A stretch of 64,000 nt of DNA from Plasmopara viticola (GCA_001695595.3 MBPM02000155.1:33801-97800); one strand, 5' to 3'; shown: positions 50,405-63,968, counted from the stretch's first letter. A program made the numbers and translations. Notes: generated by a model not told the origin, from the sequence alone.

Positions 50405-52008
50405 CTGCATGTCTAGGAAGCTAGATTGGACGTATCTGAGGCCGTAGAAAGAATCGGCGCTTCAAACGGAGCAGAACTCGCTTAGGTACGCTTAGAACGC
50501 GTGTCTGCATGTCTAGGAAGCTAGATTGGACGTATCCAAGGCCGTGGAAAGAATCGGCGCTTCAAACGGAGCAGAACTCGCTAAGTTACGCTTGCAACGC
50601 GTGTCTGCATGTCCAGGAAGCTAGATTGGACGTATCCAAGGCCGTGAAGAATCGGCGCTTCAAACGGAGCAGAACTCGCTAAGTTACGCTTGCAACGCGT
50701 GTCTGCATGTCCAGGAAGCTAGATTGGACGTATCCAAGGCCGTGGTGAGAATCGGCGCTTCAAACGGAGCAGAACTCGCTAATTTACGCTTGCAACGCGT
50801 GTCTGCATGTCTAGGAAGCTAGATTGGACGTATTTGAGGCCGTGGGAAGAATTGGCGCTTTAAATGGAGCAGTACTCGCTTAGGTACGCTTAGAACGCGT
50901 GTCTGCATGTCTAGGAAGCTAGATTGGACGTATCTGAGGCCGTAGAAACAATCGGCGCTTCAAATGGAGCAGAACTCGCTTAGGTACGCTTAGAACGCGT
51001 GTCTGCATGTCTAGGAAGCTAGATTGGACGTATCTGAGGCCGTAGAAACAATCGGCGCTTCAAACGGAGCAGAACTCGCTAAGTTACGCTTGCAACGCGT
51101 GTCTGCATGTCTAGGAAGCTAGATTGGACGTATCTAAGGCCGTAGAAAGAATCGGCGCTTCAAACGGAGCAGAACTCGCTAAGTTACGCTTGCAACGCGT
51201 GTCTGCATGTCCAGGAAGCTAGATTGGACGTATCCAAGGCCGTGGTGAGAATCGGCGCTTCAAACGGAGCAGAACTCGCTAAGTTACGCTTGCAACGCGT
51301 GTCTGCATGTCTAGGAAGCTAGATTGGACGTATCCAGGCCGTGAAGAATCGGCGCTTCAAACGGAGCAGAACTCGCTAGTACGCTTGCAACGCGTGTCTG
51401 CATGTCCAGGAAGCTAGATTGGACGTATCTGAGGCCGTAGGAAGAATCGGCGCTTCAAATGGAGCAGAACTCGCTTAGGTACGCTTAGAACGCGTGTCTG
51501 CATGTCTAGGAAGCTAGATTGGACGTATCTGAGGCCGTAGAAACAATCGGCGCTTCAAATGGAGCAGAACTCGCTTAGGTACGCTTAGAACGCGTGTCTG
51601 CATGTCTAGGAAGCTAGATTGGACGTATCTAAGGCCGTAGAAAGAATCGGCGCTTCAAACGGAGCAGAACTCGCTAAGTTACGCTTGCAACGCGTGTCTG
51701 CATGTCCAGGAAGCTAGATTGGACGTATCCAAGGCCGTGGGAAGAATCGGCGCTTCAAACGGAGCAGAACTCGCTAGTACGCTTGCAACGCGTGTCTGCA
51801 TGTCCAGGAAGCTAGATTGGACGTATCCAAGGCCGTGGTGAGAATCGGCGCTTCAAACGGAGCAGAACTCGCTAAGTTACGCTTGCAACGCGTGTCTGCA
51901 TGTCTAGGAAGCTAGATTGGACGTATCCAAGGCCGTGAGAAGAATTGGCGCTTTAAATGGAGCAGTACTCGCTTAGGTACGCTTAGAGCACGTGTCTGCA
52001 TGTCTAGG

Positions 52009-52014
52009 AAGCTT
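52009..52014. other. AAGCTT (HindIII) marker of the D subtype
   Basis: AAGCTTGATT replaces AAGCTAGATT in a subset of units: 17415, 36775, 52009, 53482, 55175, 57653, 62978 and 63778. In seven of the eight (all except 17415) the preceding unit ends AGAGCACGTG. The site therefore marks a fixed two-unit order, C then D. It would release large HindIII fragments from the right domain. Confidence 0.75.
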
Positions 52015-55000
52015 GATTGGACGTATCTGAGGCCGTAGAAAAATCGGCGCTTCAAACGGAGCAGAACTCGCTTAGGTACGCTTAGAACGCGTGTCTGCAT
52101 GTCTAGGAAGCTAGATTGAACGTATCTGAGGCCGTAGAAACAATCGGCGCTTCAAACGGAGCAGAACTCGCTAAGTTACGCTTGCAACGCGTGTCTGCAT
52201 GTCTAGGAAGCTAGATTGGACGTATCTAAGGCCGTAGAAAGAATTGGCGCTTCAAACGGAGCAGAACTCGCTAAGTTACGCTTGCAACGCGTGTCTGCAT
52301 GTCCAGGAAGCTAGATTGGACGTATCAAGGCCGTAGAAGAATTGGCGCTTTAAATGGAGCAGTACTCGCTTAGGTACGCTTAGAACGCGTGTCTGCATGT
52401 CTAGGAAGCTAGATTGGACGTATCTGAGGCCGTAGAAACAATCGGCGCTTCAAACGGAGCAGAACTCGCTTAGGTACGCTTAGAACGCGTGTCTGCATGT
52501 CTAGGAAGCTAGATTGGACGTATCTGAAGGCCGTAGAATCGGCGCTTCAAACGGAGCAGAACTCGCTAGGTACGCTTGCAACGCGTGTCTGCATGTCTAG
52601 GAAGCTAGATTGGACGTATCCAAGGCCGTGGGAAGAATCGGCGCTTCAAACGGAGCAGAACTCGCTAGTACGCTTGCAACGCGTGTCTGCATGTCTAGGA
52701 AGCTAGATTGGACGTATCAAGGCCGTGAGAATCGGCGCTTCAAACGGAGCAGAACTCGCTAATTTACGCTTGCAACGCGTGTCTGCATGTCTAGGAAGCT
52801 AGATTGGACGTATCCAAGGCCGTGGGAAGAATTGGCGCTTTAAATGGAGCAGTACTCGCTTAGGTACGCTTAGAGCACGTGTCTGCATGTCTAGGAAGCT
52901 AGATTGGACGTATCTGAGGCCGTAGAAAGAATTGGCGCTTCAAATGGAGCAGTACTCGCTTAGTACGCTTAGACACGTGTCTGCATGTCTAGGAAGCTAG
53001 ATTGGACGTATCTGAGGCCGTAGAAACAATCGGCGCTTCAAACGGAGCAGAACTCGCTTAGGTACGCTTAGAACGCGTGTCTGCATGTCTAGGAAGCTAG
53101 ATTGGACGTATCTGAGGCCGTAGAAACAATCGGCGCTTCAAACGGAGCAGAACTCGCTAAGGTACGCTTGCAACGCGTGTCTGCATGTCCAGGAAGCTAG
53201 ATTGGACGTATCTAAGGCCGTGGGAAGAATCGGCGCTTCAAACGGAGCAGAACTCGCTTAGGTACGCTTAGAACGCGTGTCTGCATGTCTAGGAAGCTAG
53301 ATTGGACGTATCAAGGCCGTAGAATCGGCGCTTCAAACGGAGCAGAACTCGCTAAGTACGCTTGCAACGCGTGTCTGCATGTCAGGAAGCTAGATTGGAC
53401 GTATCAAGGCCGTGAAGAATTGGCGCTTAAATGGAGCAGACTCGCTTAGGTACGCTTAGAGCACGTGTCTGCATGTCTAGGAAGCTTGATTGGACGTATC
53501 TGAGGCCGTAGGAAGAATCGGCGCTTCAAACGGAGCAGAACTCGCTTAGGTACGCTTATAAAAGCGTGTCTGCATGTCTAGGAAGCTAGATTGGACGTAT
53601 CTGAGGCCGTAGAAAAATCGGCGCTTCAAACGGAGCAGAACTCGCTTAGGTACGCTTAGAACGCGTGTCTGCATGTCTAGGAAGCTAGATTGGACGTATC
53701 TAAGGCCGTAGAAAGAATCGGCGCTTCAAACGGAGCAGAACTCGCTAAGGTACGCTTGCAACGCGTGTCTGCATGTCTAGGAAGCTAGATTGGACGTATC
53801 AAGGCCGTAGAAGAATCGGCGCTTCAAACGGAGCAGAACTCGCTTAGGTACGCTTAGAGCACGTGTCTGCATGTCTAGGAAGCTAGATTGGACGTATCTG
53901 AGGCCGTAGAAACAATCGGCGCTTCAAACGGAGCAGAACTCGCTTAGGTACGCTTAGAACGCGTGTCTGCATGTCTAGGAAGCTAGATTGGACGTATCTG
54001 AGGCCGTAGAAACAATCGGCGCTTCAAACGGAGCAGAACTCGCTAAGTTACGCTTGCAACGCGTGTCTGCATGTCTAGGAAGCTAGATTGGACGTATCAA
54101 GGCCGTGGTGAGAATCGGCGCTTCAAACGGAGCAGAACTCGCTAAGTTACGCTTGCAACGCGTGTCTGCATGTCCAGGAAGCTAGATTGGACGTATCTAA
54201 GGCCGTGGGAAGAATTGGCGCTTCAAATGGAGCAGAACTCGCTTAGGTACGCTTATAAAAGCGTGTCTGCATGTCTAGGAAGCTAGATTGGACGTATCTA
54301 AGGCCGTAGAAAGAATTGGCGCTTCAAACGGAGCAGAACTCGCTTAGGTACGCTTAGAACGCGTGTCTGCATGTCTAGGAAGCTAGATTGGACGTATCTG
54401 AGGCCGTAGAAACAATCGGCGCTTCAAACGGAGCAGAACTCGCTTAGGTACGCTTGAACGCGTGTCTGCATGTCCAGGAAGCTAGATTGGACGTATCTGA
54501 GGCCGTAGAAAGAATCGGCGCTTCAAACGGAGCAGAACTCGCTAGGTACGCTTGCAACGCGTGTCTGCATGTCTAGGAAGCTAGATTGGACGTATCTAAG
54601 GCCGTAGAAGAATCGGCGCTTCAAACGGAGCAGAACTCGCTTAGGTACGCTTAGAACGCGTGTCTGCATGTCTAGGAAGCTAGATTGGACGTATCTGAGG
54701 CCGTAGAAAATCGGCGCTTCAAACGGAGCAGAACTCGCTTAGGTACGCTTAGAACGCGTGTCTGCATGTCTAGGAAGCTAGATTGGACGTATCTGAGGCC
54801 GTAGAAAGAATCGGCGCTTCAAACGGAGCAGAACTCGCTTAGGTACGCTTAGAACGCGTGTCTGCATGTCTAGGAAGCTAGATTGGACGTATCTGAGGCC
54901 GTAGAAACAATCGGCGCTTCAAACGGAGCAGAACTCGCTTAGGTACGCTTGCAACGCGTGTCTGCATGTCTAGGAAGCTAGATTGGACGTATCTAAGGCC

Positions 55001-55758
55001 GTGGGAAGAATCGGCGCTTCAAACGGAGCAGAACTCGCTAATTTACGCTTGCAACGCGTGTCTGCATGTCCAGGAAGCTAGATTGGACGTATCCAAGGCC
55101 GTGGGAAGAATTGGCGCTTTAAATGGAGCAGTACTCGCTTAGGTACGCTTAGAGCACGTGTCTGCATGTCTAGGAAGCTTGATTGGACGTATCTGAGGCC
55201 GTAGAAAAATCGGCGCTTCAAACGGAGCAGAACTCGCTTAGGTACGCTTAGAACGCGTGTCTGCATGTCTAGGAAGCTAGATTGGACGTATCTGAGGCCG
55301 TAGAAAATCGGCGCTTCAAACGGAGCAGAACTCGCTAGGTACGCTTGAACGCGTGTCTGCATGTCTAGGAAGCTAGATTGGACGTACCTAAGGCCGTAGA
55401 AAGAGTTGGCGCTTCAAACGGAGCAGAACTCGCTAAGTACGCTTGCAACGCGTGTCTGCATGTCCAGGAAGCTAGATTGGACGTATCCAAGGCCGTAGAA
55501 GAATGGCGCTTCAAATGGAGCAGAACTCGCTTAGGTACGCTTAGAACGCGTGTCTGCATGTCTAGGAAGCTAGATTGGACGTATCTGAGGCCGTAGAAAG
55601 AATCGGCGCTTCAAACGGAGCAGAACTCGCTTAGGTACGCTTAGAACGCGTGTCTGCATGTCTAGGAAGCTAGATTGGACGTATCTGAGGCCGTAGAAAA
55701 ATCGGCGCTTCAAACGGAGCAGAACTCGCTAAGTTACGCTTGCAACGCGTGTCTGCAT

Positions 55759-55858
55759 GTATAGGAAGCTAGATTGGACGTATCCAAGGCCATGGAACGA
55801 ATTGGCGCTTCAAACGGAGCAGAACTCGCTAAGTTACGCTTGCAACGCGTGTCTGCAT
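55759..55858. repeat. Rare CCATGG unit, copy 2
   Basis: This unit carries the same CCAAGGCCATGGAACGAATT combination as the unit at 13179. The second half is right-domain type (AAACGGAG, CTAAGTTACGCTTGCAAC) where copy 1 is left-type. The start is ATGTATAGGAAG, another rare change. Confidence 0.8.
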
Positions 55859-58800
55859 GTCCAGGAAGCTAGATTGGACGTATCCAAGGCCGTGGGAAGA
55901 ATTGGCGCTTTAAATGGAGCAGACTCGCTTAGGTACGCTTAGACGCGTGTCTGCATGTCTAGGAAGCTAGATTGGACGTATCTGAGGCCGTAGAAACAAT
56001 CGGCGCTTCAAACGGAGCAGAACTCGCTTAGGTACGCTTAGAACGCGTGTCTGCATGTCTAGGAAGCTAGATTGGACGTATCTGAGGCCGTAGAAACAAT
56101 CGGCGCTTCAAACGGAGCAGAACTCGCTAAGTTACGCTTGCAACGCGTGTCTGCATGTCTAGGAAGCTAGATTGGACGTATCTGAGGCCGTAGAAAGAAT
56201 TGGCGCTTCAAACGGAGCAGAACTCGCTTAGGTACGCTTGCAACGCGTGTCTGCATGTCCAGGAAGCTAGATTGGACGTATCCAAGGCCGTGGGAAGAAT
56301 TGGCGCTTTAAATGGAGCAGTACTCGCTTAGGTACGCTTAGAACGCGTGTCTGCATGTCTAGGAAGCTAGATTGGACGTATCTGAGGCCGTAGAAACAAT
56401 CGGCGCTTCAAACGGAGCAGAACTCGCTTAGGTACGCTTAGAACGCGTGTCTGCATGTCTAGGAAGCTAGATTGGACGTATCTGAGGCCGTAGAAACAAT
56501 CGGCGCTTCAAACGGAGCAGAACTCGCTAAGTTACGCTTGCAACGCGTGTCTGCATGTCTAGGAAGCTAGATTGGACGTATCTAAGGCCGTAGAAAGAAT
56601 TGGCGCTTCAAACGGAGCAGAACTCGCTAAGTTACGCTTGCAACGCGTGTCTGCATGTCCAGGAAGCTAGATTGGACGTATCAAGGCCGTAGAAGAATCG
56701 GCGCTTCAAATGGAGCAGAACTCGCTTAGGTACGCTTAGAACGCGTGTCTGCATGTCTAGGAAGCTAGATTGGACGTATCTGAGGCCGTAGAAAATCGGC
56801 GCTTCAAACGGAGCAGAACTCGCTTAGGTACGCTTAGAACGCGTGTCTGCATGTCTAGGAAGCTAGATTGGACGTATCTGAGGCCGTAGAAAGAATCGGC
56901 GCTTCAAACGGAGCAGAACTCGCTAAGTTACGCTTGCAACGCGTGTCTGCATGTCTAGGAAGCTAGATTGGACGTATCAAGGCCGTAGAAGAATCGGCGC
57001 TTCAAACGGAGCAGAACTCGCTAGGTACGCTTGAACGCGTGTCTGCATGTCTAGGAAGCTAGATTGGACGTATCCAAGGCCGTGGTGAGAATCGGCGCTT
57101 CAAACGGAGCAGAACTCGCTTAGGTACGCTTAGAACGCGTGTCTGCATGTCTAGGAAGCTAGATTGAACGTATCCAAGGCCGTAGAAGAATCGGCGCTTC
57201 AAATGGAGCAGAACTCGCTTAGGTACGCTTAGAACGCGTGTCTGCATGTCTAGGAAGCTAGATTGGACGTATCTGAGGCCGTAGAAACAATCGGCGCTTC
57301 AAACGGAGCAGAACTCGCTTAGGTACGCTTAGAACGCGTGTCTGCATGTCTAGGAAGCTAGATTGGACGTATCTGAGGCCGTAGAAAATCGGCGCTTCAA
57401 ACGGAGCAGAACTCGCTAAGTTACGCTTGCAACGCGTGTCTGCATGTCTAGGAAGCTAGATTGGACGTATCTAAGGCCGTAGAAAGAATCGGCGCTTCAA
57501 ACGGAGCAGAACTCGCTAAGGTACGCTTGCAACGCGTGTCTGCATGTCCAGGAAGCTAGATTGGACGTATCCAAGGCCGTGGGAAGAATCGGCGCTTCAA
57601 ACGGAGCAGTACTCGCTTAGGTACGCTTAGAGCACGTGTCTGCATGTCTAGGAAGCTTGATTGGACGTATCTGAGGCCGTAGAAACAATCGGCGCTTCAA
57701 ACGGAGCAGAACTCGCTTAGGTACGCTTAGAACGCGTGTCTGCATGTCTAGGAAGCTAGATTGAACGTATCTGAGGCCGTAGAAACAATCGGCGCTTCAA
57801 ACGGAGCAGAACTCGCTAAGTTACGCTTGCAACGCGTGTCTGCATGTCTAGGAAGCTAGATTGGACGTATCTAAGGCCGTAGAAAGAATCGGCGCTTCAA
57901 ACGGAGCAGAACTCGCTAAGTTACGCTTGCAACGCGTGTCTGCATGTCCAGGAAGCTAGATTGGACGTATCCAAGGCCGTGGAAGAATCGGCGCTTCAAA
58001 CGGAGCAGACTCGCTTAGGTACGCTTAGAACGCGTGTCTGCATGTCTAGGAAGCTAGATTGGACGTATCTGAGGCCGTAGAAACAATCGGCGCTTCAAAC
58101 GGAGCAGAACTCGCTTAGGTACGCTTAGAACGCGTGTCTGCATGTCTAGGAAGCTAGATTGGACGTATCTGAGGCCGTAGAAAGAATCGGCGCTTCAAAC
58201 GGAGCAGAACTCGCTAAGTTACGCTTGCAACGCGTGTCTGCATGTCTAGGAAGCTAGATTGGACGTATCAAGGCCGTGAAAGAATCGGCGCTTCAAACGG
58301 AGCAGAACTCGCTAAGTTACGCTTGCAACGCGTGTCTGCATGTCCAGGAAGCTAGATTGGACGTATCCAAGGCCGTGGGAAGAATCGGCGCTTCAAACGG
58401 AGCAGAACTCGCTAAGTTACGCTTGCAACGCGTGTCTGCATGTCTAGGAAGCTAGATTGGACGTATCCAAGGCCGTGGGAAGAATTGGCGCTTCAAATGG
58501 AGCAGAACTCGCTTAGGTACGCTTAGAAAGCGTGTCTGCATGTCTAGGAAGCTAGATTGGACGTATCTGAGGCCGTAGAAAGAATCGGCGCTTCAAACGG
58601 AGCAGAACTCGCTTAGGTACGCTTAGAACGCGTGTCTGCATGTCTAGGAAGCTAGATTGGACGTATCTGAGGCCGTAGAAAAATCGGCGCTTCAAACGGA
58701 GCAGAACTCGCTTAGTACGCTTAGAACGCGTGTCTGCATGTCTAGGAAGCTAGATTGGACGTATCTGAGGCCGTAGAAACAATCGGCGCTTCAAACGGAG

Positions 58801-61800
58801 CAGAACTCGCTAAGTTACGCTTGCAACGCGTGTCTGCATGTCTAGGAAGCTAGATTGGACGTATCTAAGGCCGTAGAAAGAATCGGCGCTTCAAACGGAG
58901 CAGACTCGCTAGGTACGCTTGCAACGCGTGTCTGCATGTCTAGGAAGCTAGATTGGACGTATCAGGCCGTAGAAGAATCGGCGCTTCAAACGGAGCAGAA
59001 CTCGCTTAGGTACGCTTAGAACGCGTGTCTGCATGTCTAGGAAGCTAGATTGGACGTATCTGAGGCCGTAGAAAAATCGGCGCTTCAAACGGAGCAGAAC
59101 TCGCTTAGGTACGCTTAGAACGCGTGTCTGCATGTCTAGGAAGCTAGATTGAACGTATCTGAGGCCGTAGAAAATCGGCGCTTCAAACGGAGCAGAACTC
59201 GCTTAGGTACGCTTAGAACGCGTGTCTGCATGTCTAGGAAGCTAGATTGGGCGTATCTAAGGCCGTAGAAAGAATCGGCGCTTCAAACGGAGCAGAACTC
59301 GCTAGGTACGCTTGCAACGCGTGTCTGCATGTCTAGGAAGCTAGATTGGACGTATTGAAGGCCGTGAGAAGAATTGGCGCTTCAAATGGAGCAGAACTCG
59401 CTTAGGTACGCTTAGAACGCGTGTCTGCATGTCTAGGAAGCTAGATTGGACGTATCTGAGGCCGTAGAAAAATCGGCGCTTCAAACGGAGCAGAACTCGC
59501 TTAGGTACGCTTAGAACGCGTGTCTGCATGTCTAGGAAGCTAGATTGAACGTATCTGAGGCCGTAGAAAATCGGCGCTTCAAACGGAGCAGAACTCGCTA
59601 GTACGCTTGCAACGCGTGTCTGCATGTCTAGGAAGCTAGATTGGACGTATCTAAGGCCGTAGAAAGAATTGGCGCTTCAAACGGAGCAGAACTCGCTAGG
59701 TACGCTTGCAACGCGTGTCTGCATGTCTAGGAAGCTAGATTGGACGTATCAAGGCCGTGAAGAATCGGCGCTTCAAACGGAGCAGAACTCGCTTAGGTAC
59801 GCTTAGACACGCGTGTCTGCATGTCTAGGAAGCTAGATTGAACGTATCTGAGGCCGTAGAAACAGTCGGCGCTTCAAACGGAGCAGAACTCGCTTAGGTA
59901 CGCTTAGAACGCGTGTCTGCATGTCTAGGAAGCTAGATTGGACGTATCTAAGGCCGTAGAAAGAATCGGCGCTTCAAACGGAGCAGAACTCGCTAGGTAC
60001 GCTTGCAACGCGTGTCTGCATGTCTAGGAAGCTAGATTGGACGTATCAAGGCCGTAGAAGAATCGGCGCTTCAAACGGAGCAGAACTCGCTTAGGTACGC
60101 TTAGAACGCGTGTCTGCATGTCTAGGAAGCTAGATTGGACGTATCTGAGGCCGTAGAAAAATCGGCGCTTCAAACGGAGCAGAACTCGCTTAGGTACGCT
60201 TAGAACGCGTGTCTGCATGTCTAGGAAGCTAGATTGGACGTATCTGAGGCCGTAGAAAATCGGCGCTTCAAATGGAGCAGAACTCGCTTAGGTACGCTTA
60301 GAACGCGTGTCTGCATGTCTACGAAGCAAGACTGGACGTATTTTGGCCGTAGAAACCATCGGCGCTTCAAACGGAGCAGAACTCGCTAAGTTACGCTTGC
60401 AACGCGTGTCTGCATGTCCAGGAAGCTAGATTGGACGTATCAAGGCCGTAGAAGAATCGGCGCTTCAAACGGAGCAGAACTCGCTTAGGTACGCTTAGAA
60501 CGCGTGTCTGCATGTCTAGGAAGCTAGATTGAACGTATCTGAGGCCGTAGAAACAATCGGCGCTTCAAACGGAGCAGAACTCGCTTAGGTACGCTTAGAA
60601 CGCGTGTCTGCATGTCTAGGAAGCTAGATTGGACGTATCTGAGGCCGTAGAAAATCGGCGCTTCAAACGGAGCAGAACTCGCTAGGTACGCTTGAACGCG
60701 TGTCTGCATGTCTAGGAAGCTAGATTGGACGTATCTAAGGCCGTAGAAAGAATCGGCGCTTCAAACGGAGCAGAACTCGCTAAGGTACGCTTGCAACGCG
60801 TGTCTGCATGTCTAGGAAGCTAGATTGGACGTATCAAGGCCGTAGAAGAATCGGCGCTTCAAACGGAGCAGACTCGCTTAGGTACGCTTAGAACGCGTGT
60901 CTGCATGTCTAGGAAGCTAGATTGGACGTATCTGAGGCCGTAGAAAATCGGCGCTTCAAACGGAGCAGAACTCGCTTAGGTACGCTTAGAACGCGTGTCT
61001 GCATGTCTAGGAAGCTAGATTGGACGTATCTGAAGGCCGTAGAAAATCGGCGCTTCAAACGGAGCAGAACTCGCTTAGGTACGCTTAGAACGCGTGTCTG
61101 CATGTCTAGGAAGCTAGATTGGACGTATCTAAGGCCGTAGAAAGAATCGGCGCTTCAAACGGAGCAGAACTCGCTAATTTACGCTTGCAACGCGTGTCTG
61201 CATGTCCAGGAGGCTAGATTGGACGTATCAAGGCCGTAGAAGAATCGGCGCTTCAAACGGAGCAGAACTCGCTTAGGTACGCTTAGAACGCGTGTCTGCA
61301 TGTCTAGGAAGCTAGATTGGACGTATCTGAGGCCGTAGAAAATCGGCGCTTCAAACGGAGCAGAACTCGCTTAGGTACGCTTAGAACGCGTGTCTGCATG
61401 TCTAGGAAGCTAGATTGAACGTATCTGAGGCCGTAGAAAATCGGCGCTTCAAACGGAGCAGAACTCGCTAGGTACGCTTGAACGCGTGTCTGCATGTCTA
61501 GGAAGCTAGATTGGACGTATCTAAGGCCGTAGAAAGAATCGGCGCTTCAAACGGAGCAGAACTCGCTAAGGTACGCTTGCAACGCGTGTCTGCATGTCTA
61601 GGAAGCTAGATTGGACGTATCAAGGCCGTGAAGAATCGGCGCTTCAAATGGAGCAGAACTCGCTTAGGTACGCTTAGAACGCGTGTCTGCATGTCTAGGA
61701 AGCTAGATTGGACGTATCTGAGGCCGTAGAAAAATCGGCGCTTCAAACGGAGCAGAACTCGCTTAGGTACGCTTAGAACGCGTGTCTGCATGTCTAGGAA

Positions 61801-62668
61801 GCTAGATTGGACGTATCTGAGGCCGTAGAAAATCGGCGCTTCAAACGGAGCAGAACTCGCTAAGTTACGCTTGCAACGCGTGTCTGCATGTCTAGGAAGC
61901 TAGATTGGACGTATCTAAGGCCGTAGAAAGAATTGGCGCTTCAAACGGAGCAGACTCGCTAGTACGCTTGCAACGCGTGTCTGCATGTCTAGGAAGCTAG
62001 ATTGGACGTATCAAGGCCGTAGAAGAATCGGCGCTTCAAACGGAGCAGACTCGCTTAGGTACGCTTAGAACGCGTGTCTGCATGTCTAGGAAGCTAGATT
62101 GGACGTATCTGAAGGCCGTAGAAAATCGGCGCTTCAAACGGAGCAGAACTCGCTTAGTACGCTTAGAACGCGTGTCTGCATGTCTAGGAAGCTAGATTGA
62201 ACGTATCTGAGGCCGTAGAAACAATCGGCGCTTCAAACGGAGCAGAACTCGCTAAGTTACGCTTGCAACGCGTGTCTGCATGTCTAGGAAGCTAGATTGG
62301 ACGTATCAAGGCCGTGAAGAATCGGCGCTTCAAACGGAGCAGAACTCGCTTAGGTACGCTTAACGCGTGTCTGCATGTCTAGGAAGCTAGATTGGACGTA
62401 TCTGAAGGCCGTAGAATCGGCGCTTCAAACGGAGCAGAACTCGCTAAGTTACGCTTGCAACGCGTGTCTGCATGTCTAGGAAGCTAGATTGGACGTATCT
62501 AAGGCCGTAGAAAGAATTGGCGCTTCAAACGGAGCAGACTCGCTTAGGTACGCTTGACACGTGTCTGCATGTCCAGGAAGCTAGATTGGACGTATCTAAG
62601 GCCGTAGAAAGAATTGGCGCTTCAAATGGAGCAGTACTCGCTTAGGTACGCTTAGAACGCGTGTCTGC

Positions 62669-63968
62669 ATGTCTAGGAAGCTAGATTGGACGTATCTGAG
62701 GCCGTAGAAACAATCGGCGCTTCAAACGGAGCAGAACTCGCTTAGGTACGCTTAGAACGCGTGTCTGCATGTCTAGGAAGCTAGATTGGGCGTATCTAAG
62801 GCCGTAGAAAGAATCGGCGCTTCAAACGGAGCAGAACTCGCTAAGGTACGCTTGCAACGCGTGTCTGCATGTCTAGGAAGCTAGATTGGACGTATCCAAG
62901 GCCGTGGGAAGAATTGGCGCTTTAAATGGAGCAGTACTCGCTTAGGTACGCTTAGAGCACGTGTCTGCATGTCTAGGAAGCTTGATTGGACGTATCTGAG
63001 GCCGTAGAAACAATCGGCGCTTCAAACGGAGCAGAACTCGCTTAGGTACGCTTAGAACGCGTGTCTGCATGTCTAGGAAGCTAGATTGGACGTATCTGAG
63101 GCCGTAGAAAGAATCGGCGCTTCAAACGGAGCAGAACTCGCTTAGGTACGCTTAGAACGCGTGTCTGCATGTCTAGGAAGCTAGATTGGACGTATCTAAG
63201 GCCGTAGAAAGAATCGGCGCTTCAAACGGAGCAGAACTCGCTAAGGTACGCTTGCAACGCGTGTCTGCATGTCCAGGAAGCTAGATTGGACGTATCCAAG
63301 GCCGTGGGAAGAATTGGCGCTTTAAATGGAGCAGTACTCGCTTAGGTACGCTTAGAGCACGTGTCTGCATGTCTAGGAAGCTAGATTGGACGTATCTGAG
63401 GCCGTAGAAACAATCGGCGCTTCAAACGGAGCAGAACTCGCTTAGGTACGCTTAGAACGCGTGTCTGCATGTCTAGGAAGCTAGATTGAACGTATCTGAG
63501 GCCGTAGAAACAGTCGGCGCTTCAAACGGAGCAGAACTCGCTAAGTTACGCTTGCAACGCGTGTCTGCATGTCTAGGAAGCTAGATTGGACGTATCTAAG
63601 GCCGTAGAAAGAATTGGCGCTTCAAACGGAGCAGGACTCGCTAAGGTACGCTTGCAACGCGTGTCTGCATGTCCAGGAAGCTAGATTGGACGTATCCAAG
63701 GCCGTGGGAAGAATTGGCGCTTTAAATGGAGCAGTACTCGCTTAGGTACGCTTAGAGCACGTGTCTGCATGTCTAGGAAGCTTGATGGAACGTATCTGAG
63801 GCCGTAGAAACAATCGGCGCTTCAAACGGAGCAGAACTCGCTTAGGTACGCTTAGAACGCGTGTCTGCATGTCTAGGAAGCTAGATTGAACGTATCTGAG
63901 GCCGTAGAAACAATCGGCGCTTCAAACGGAGCAGAACTCGCTAAGTTACGCTTGCAACGCGTGTCTGC
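62669..63968. repeat. Run of 13 indel-free 100-bp units
   Basis: Thirteen consecutive units begin at exact 100-bp steps (62669 to 63869), differing only by substitutions. Elsewhere, especially before 48 kb, most runs of a few units contain at least one 1-3 bp deletion. This stretch shows the intact unit length is 100 bp and that the shorter lengths are derived or artefactual. Confidence 0.85.
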
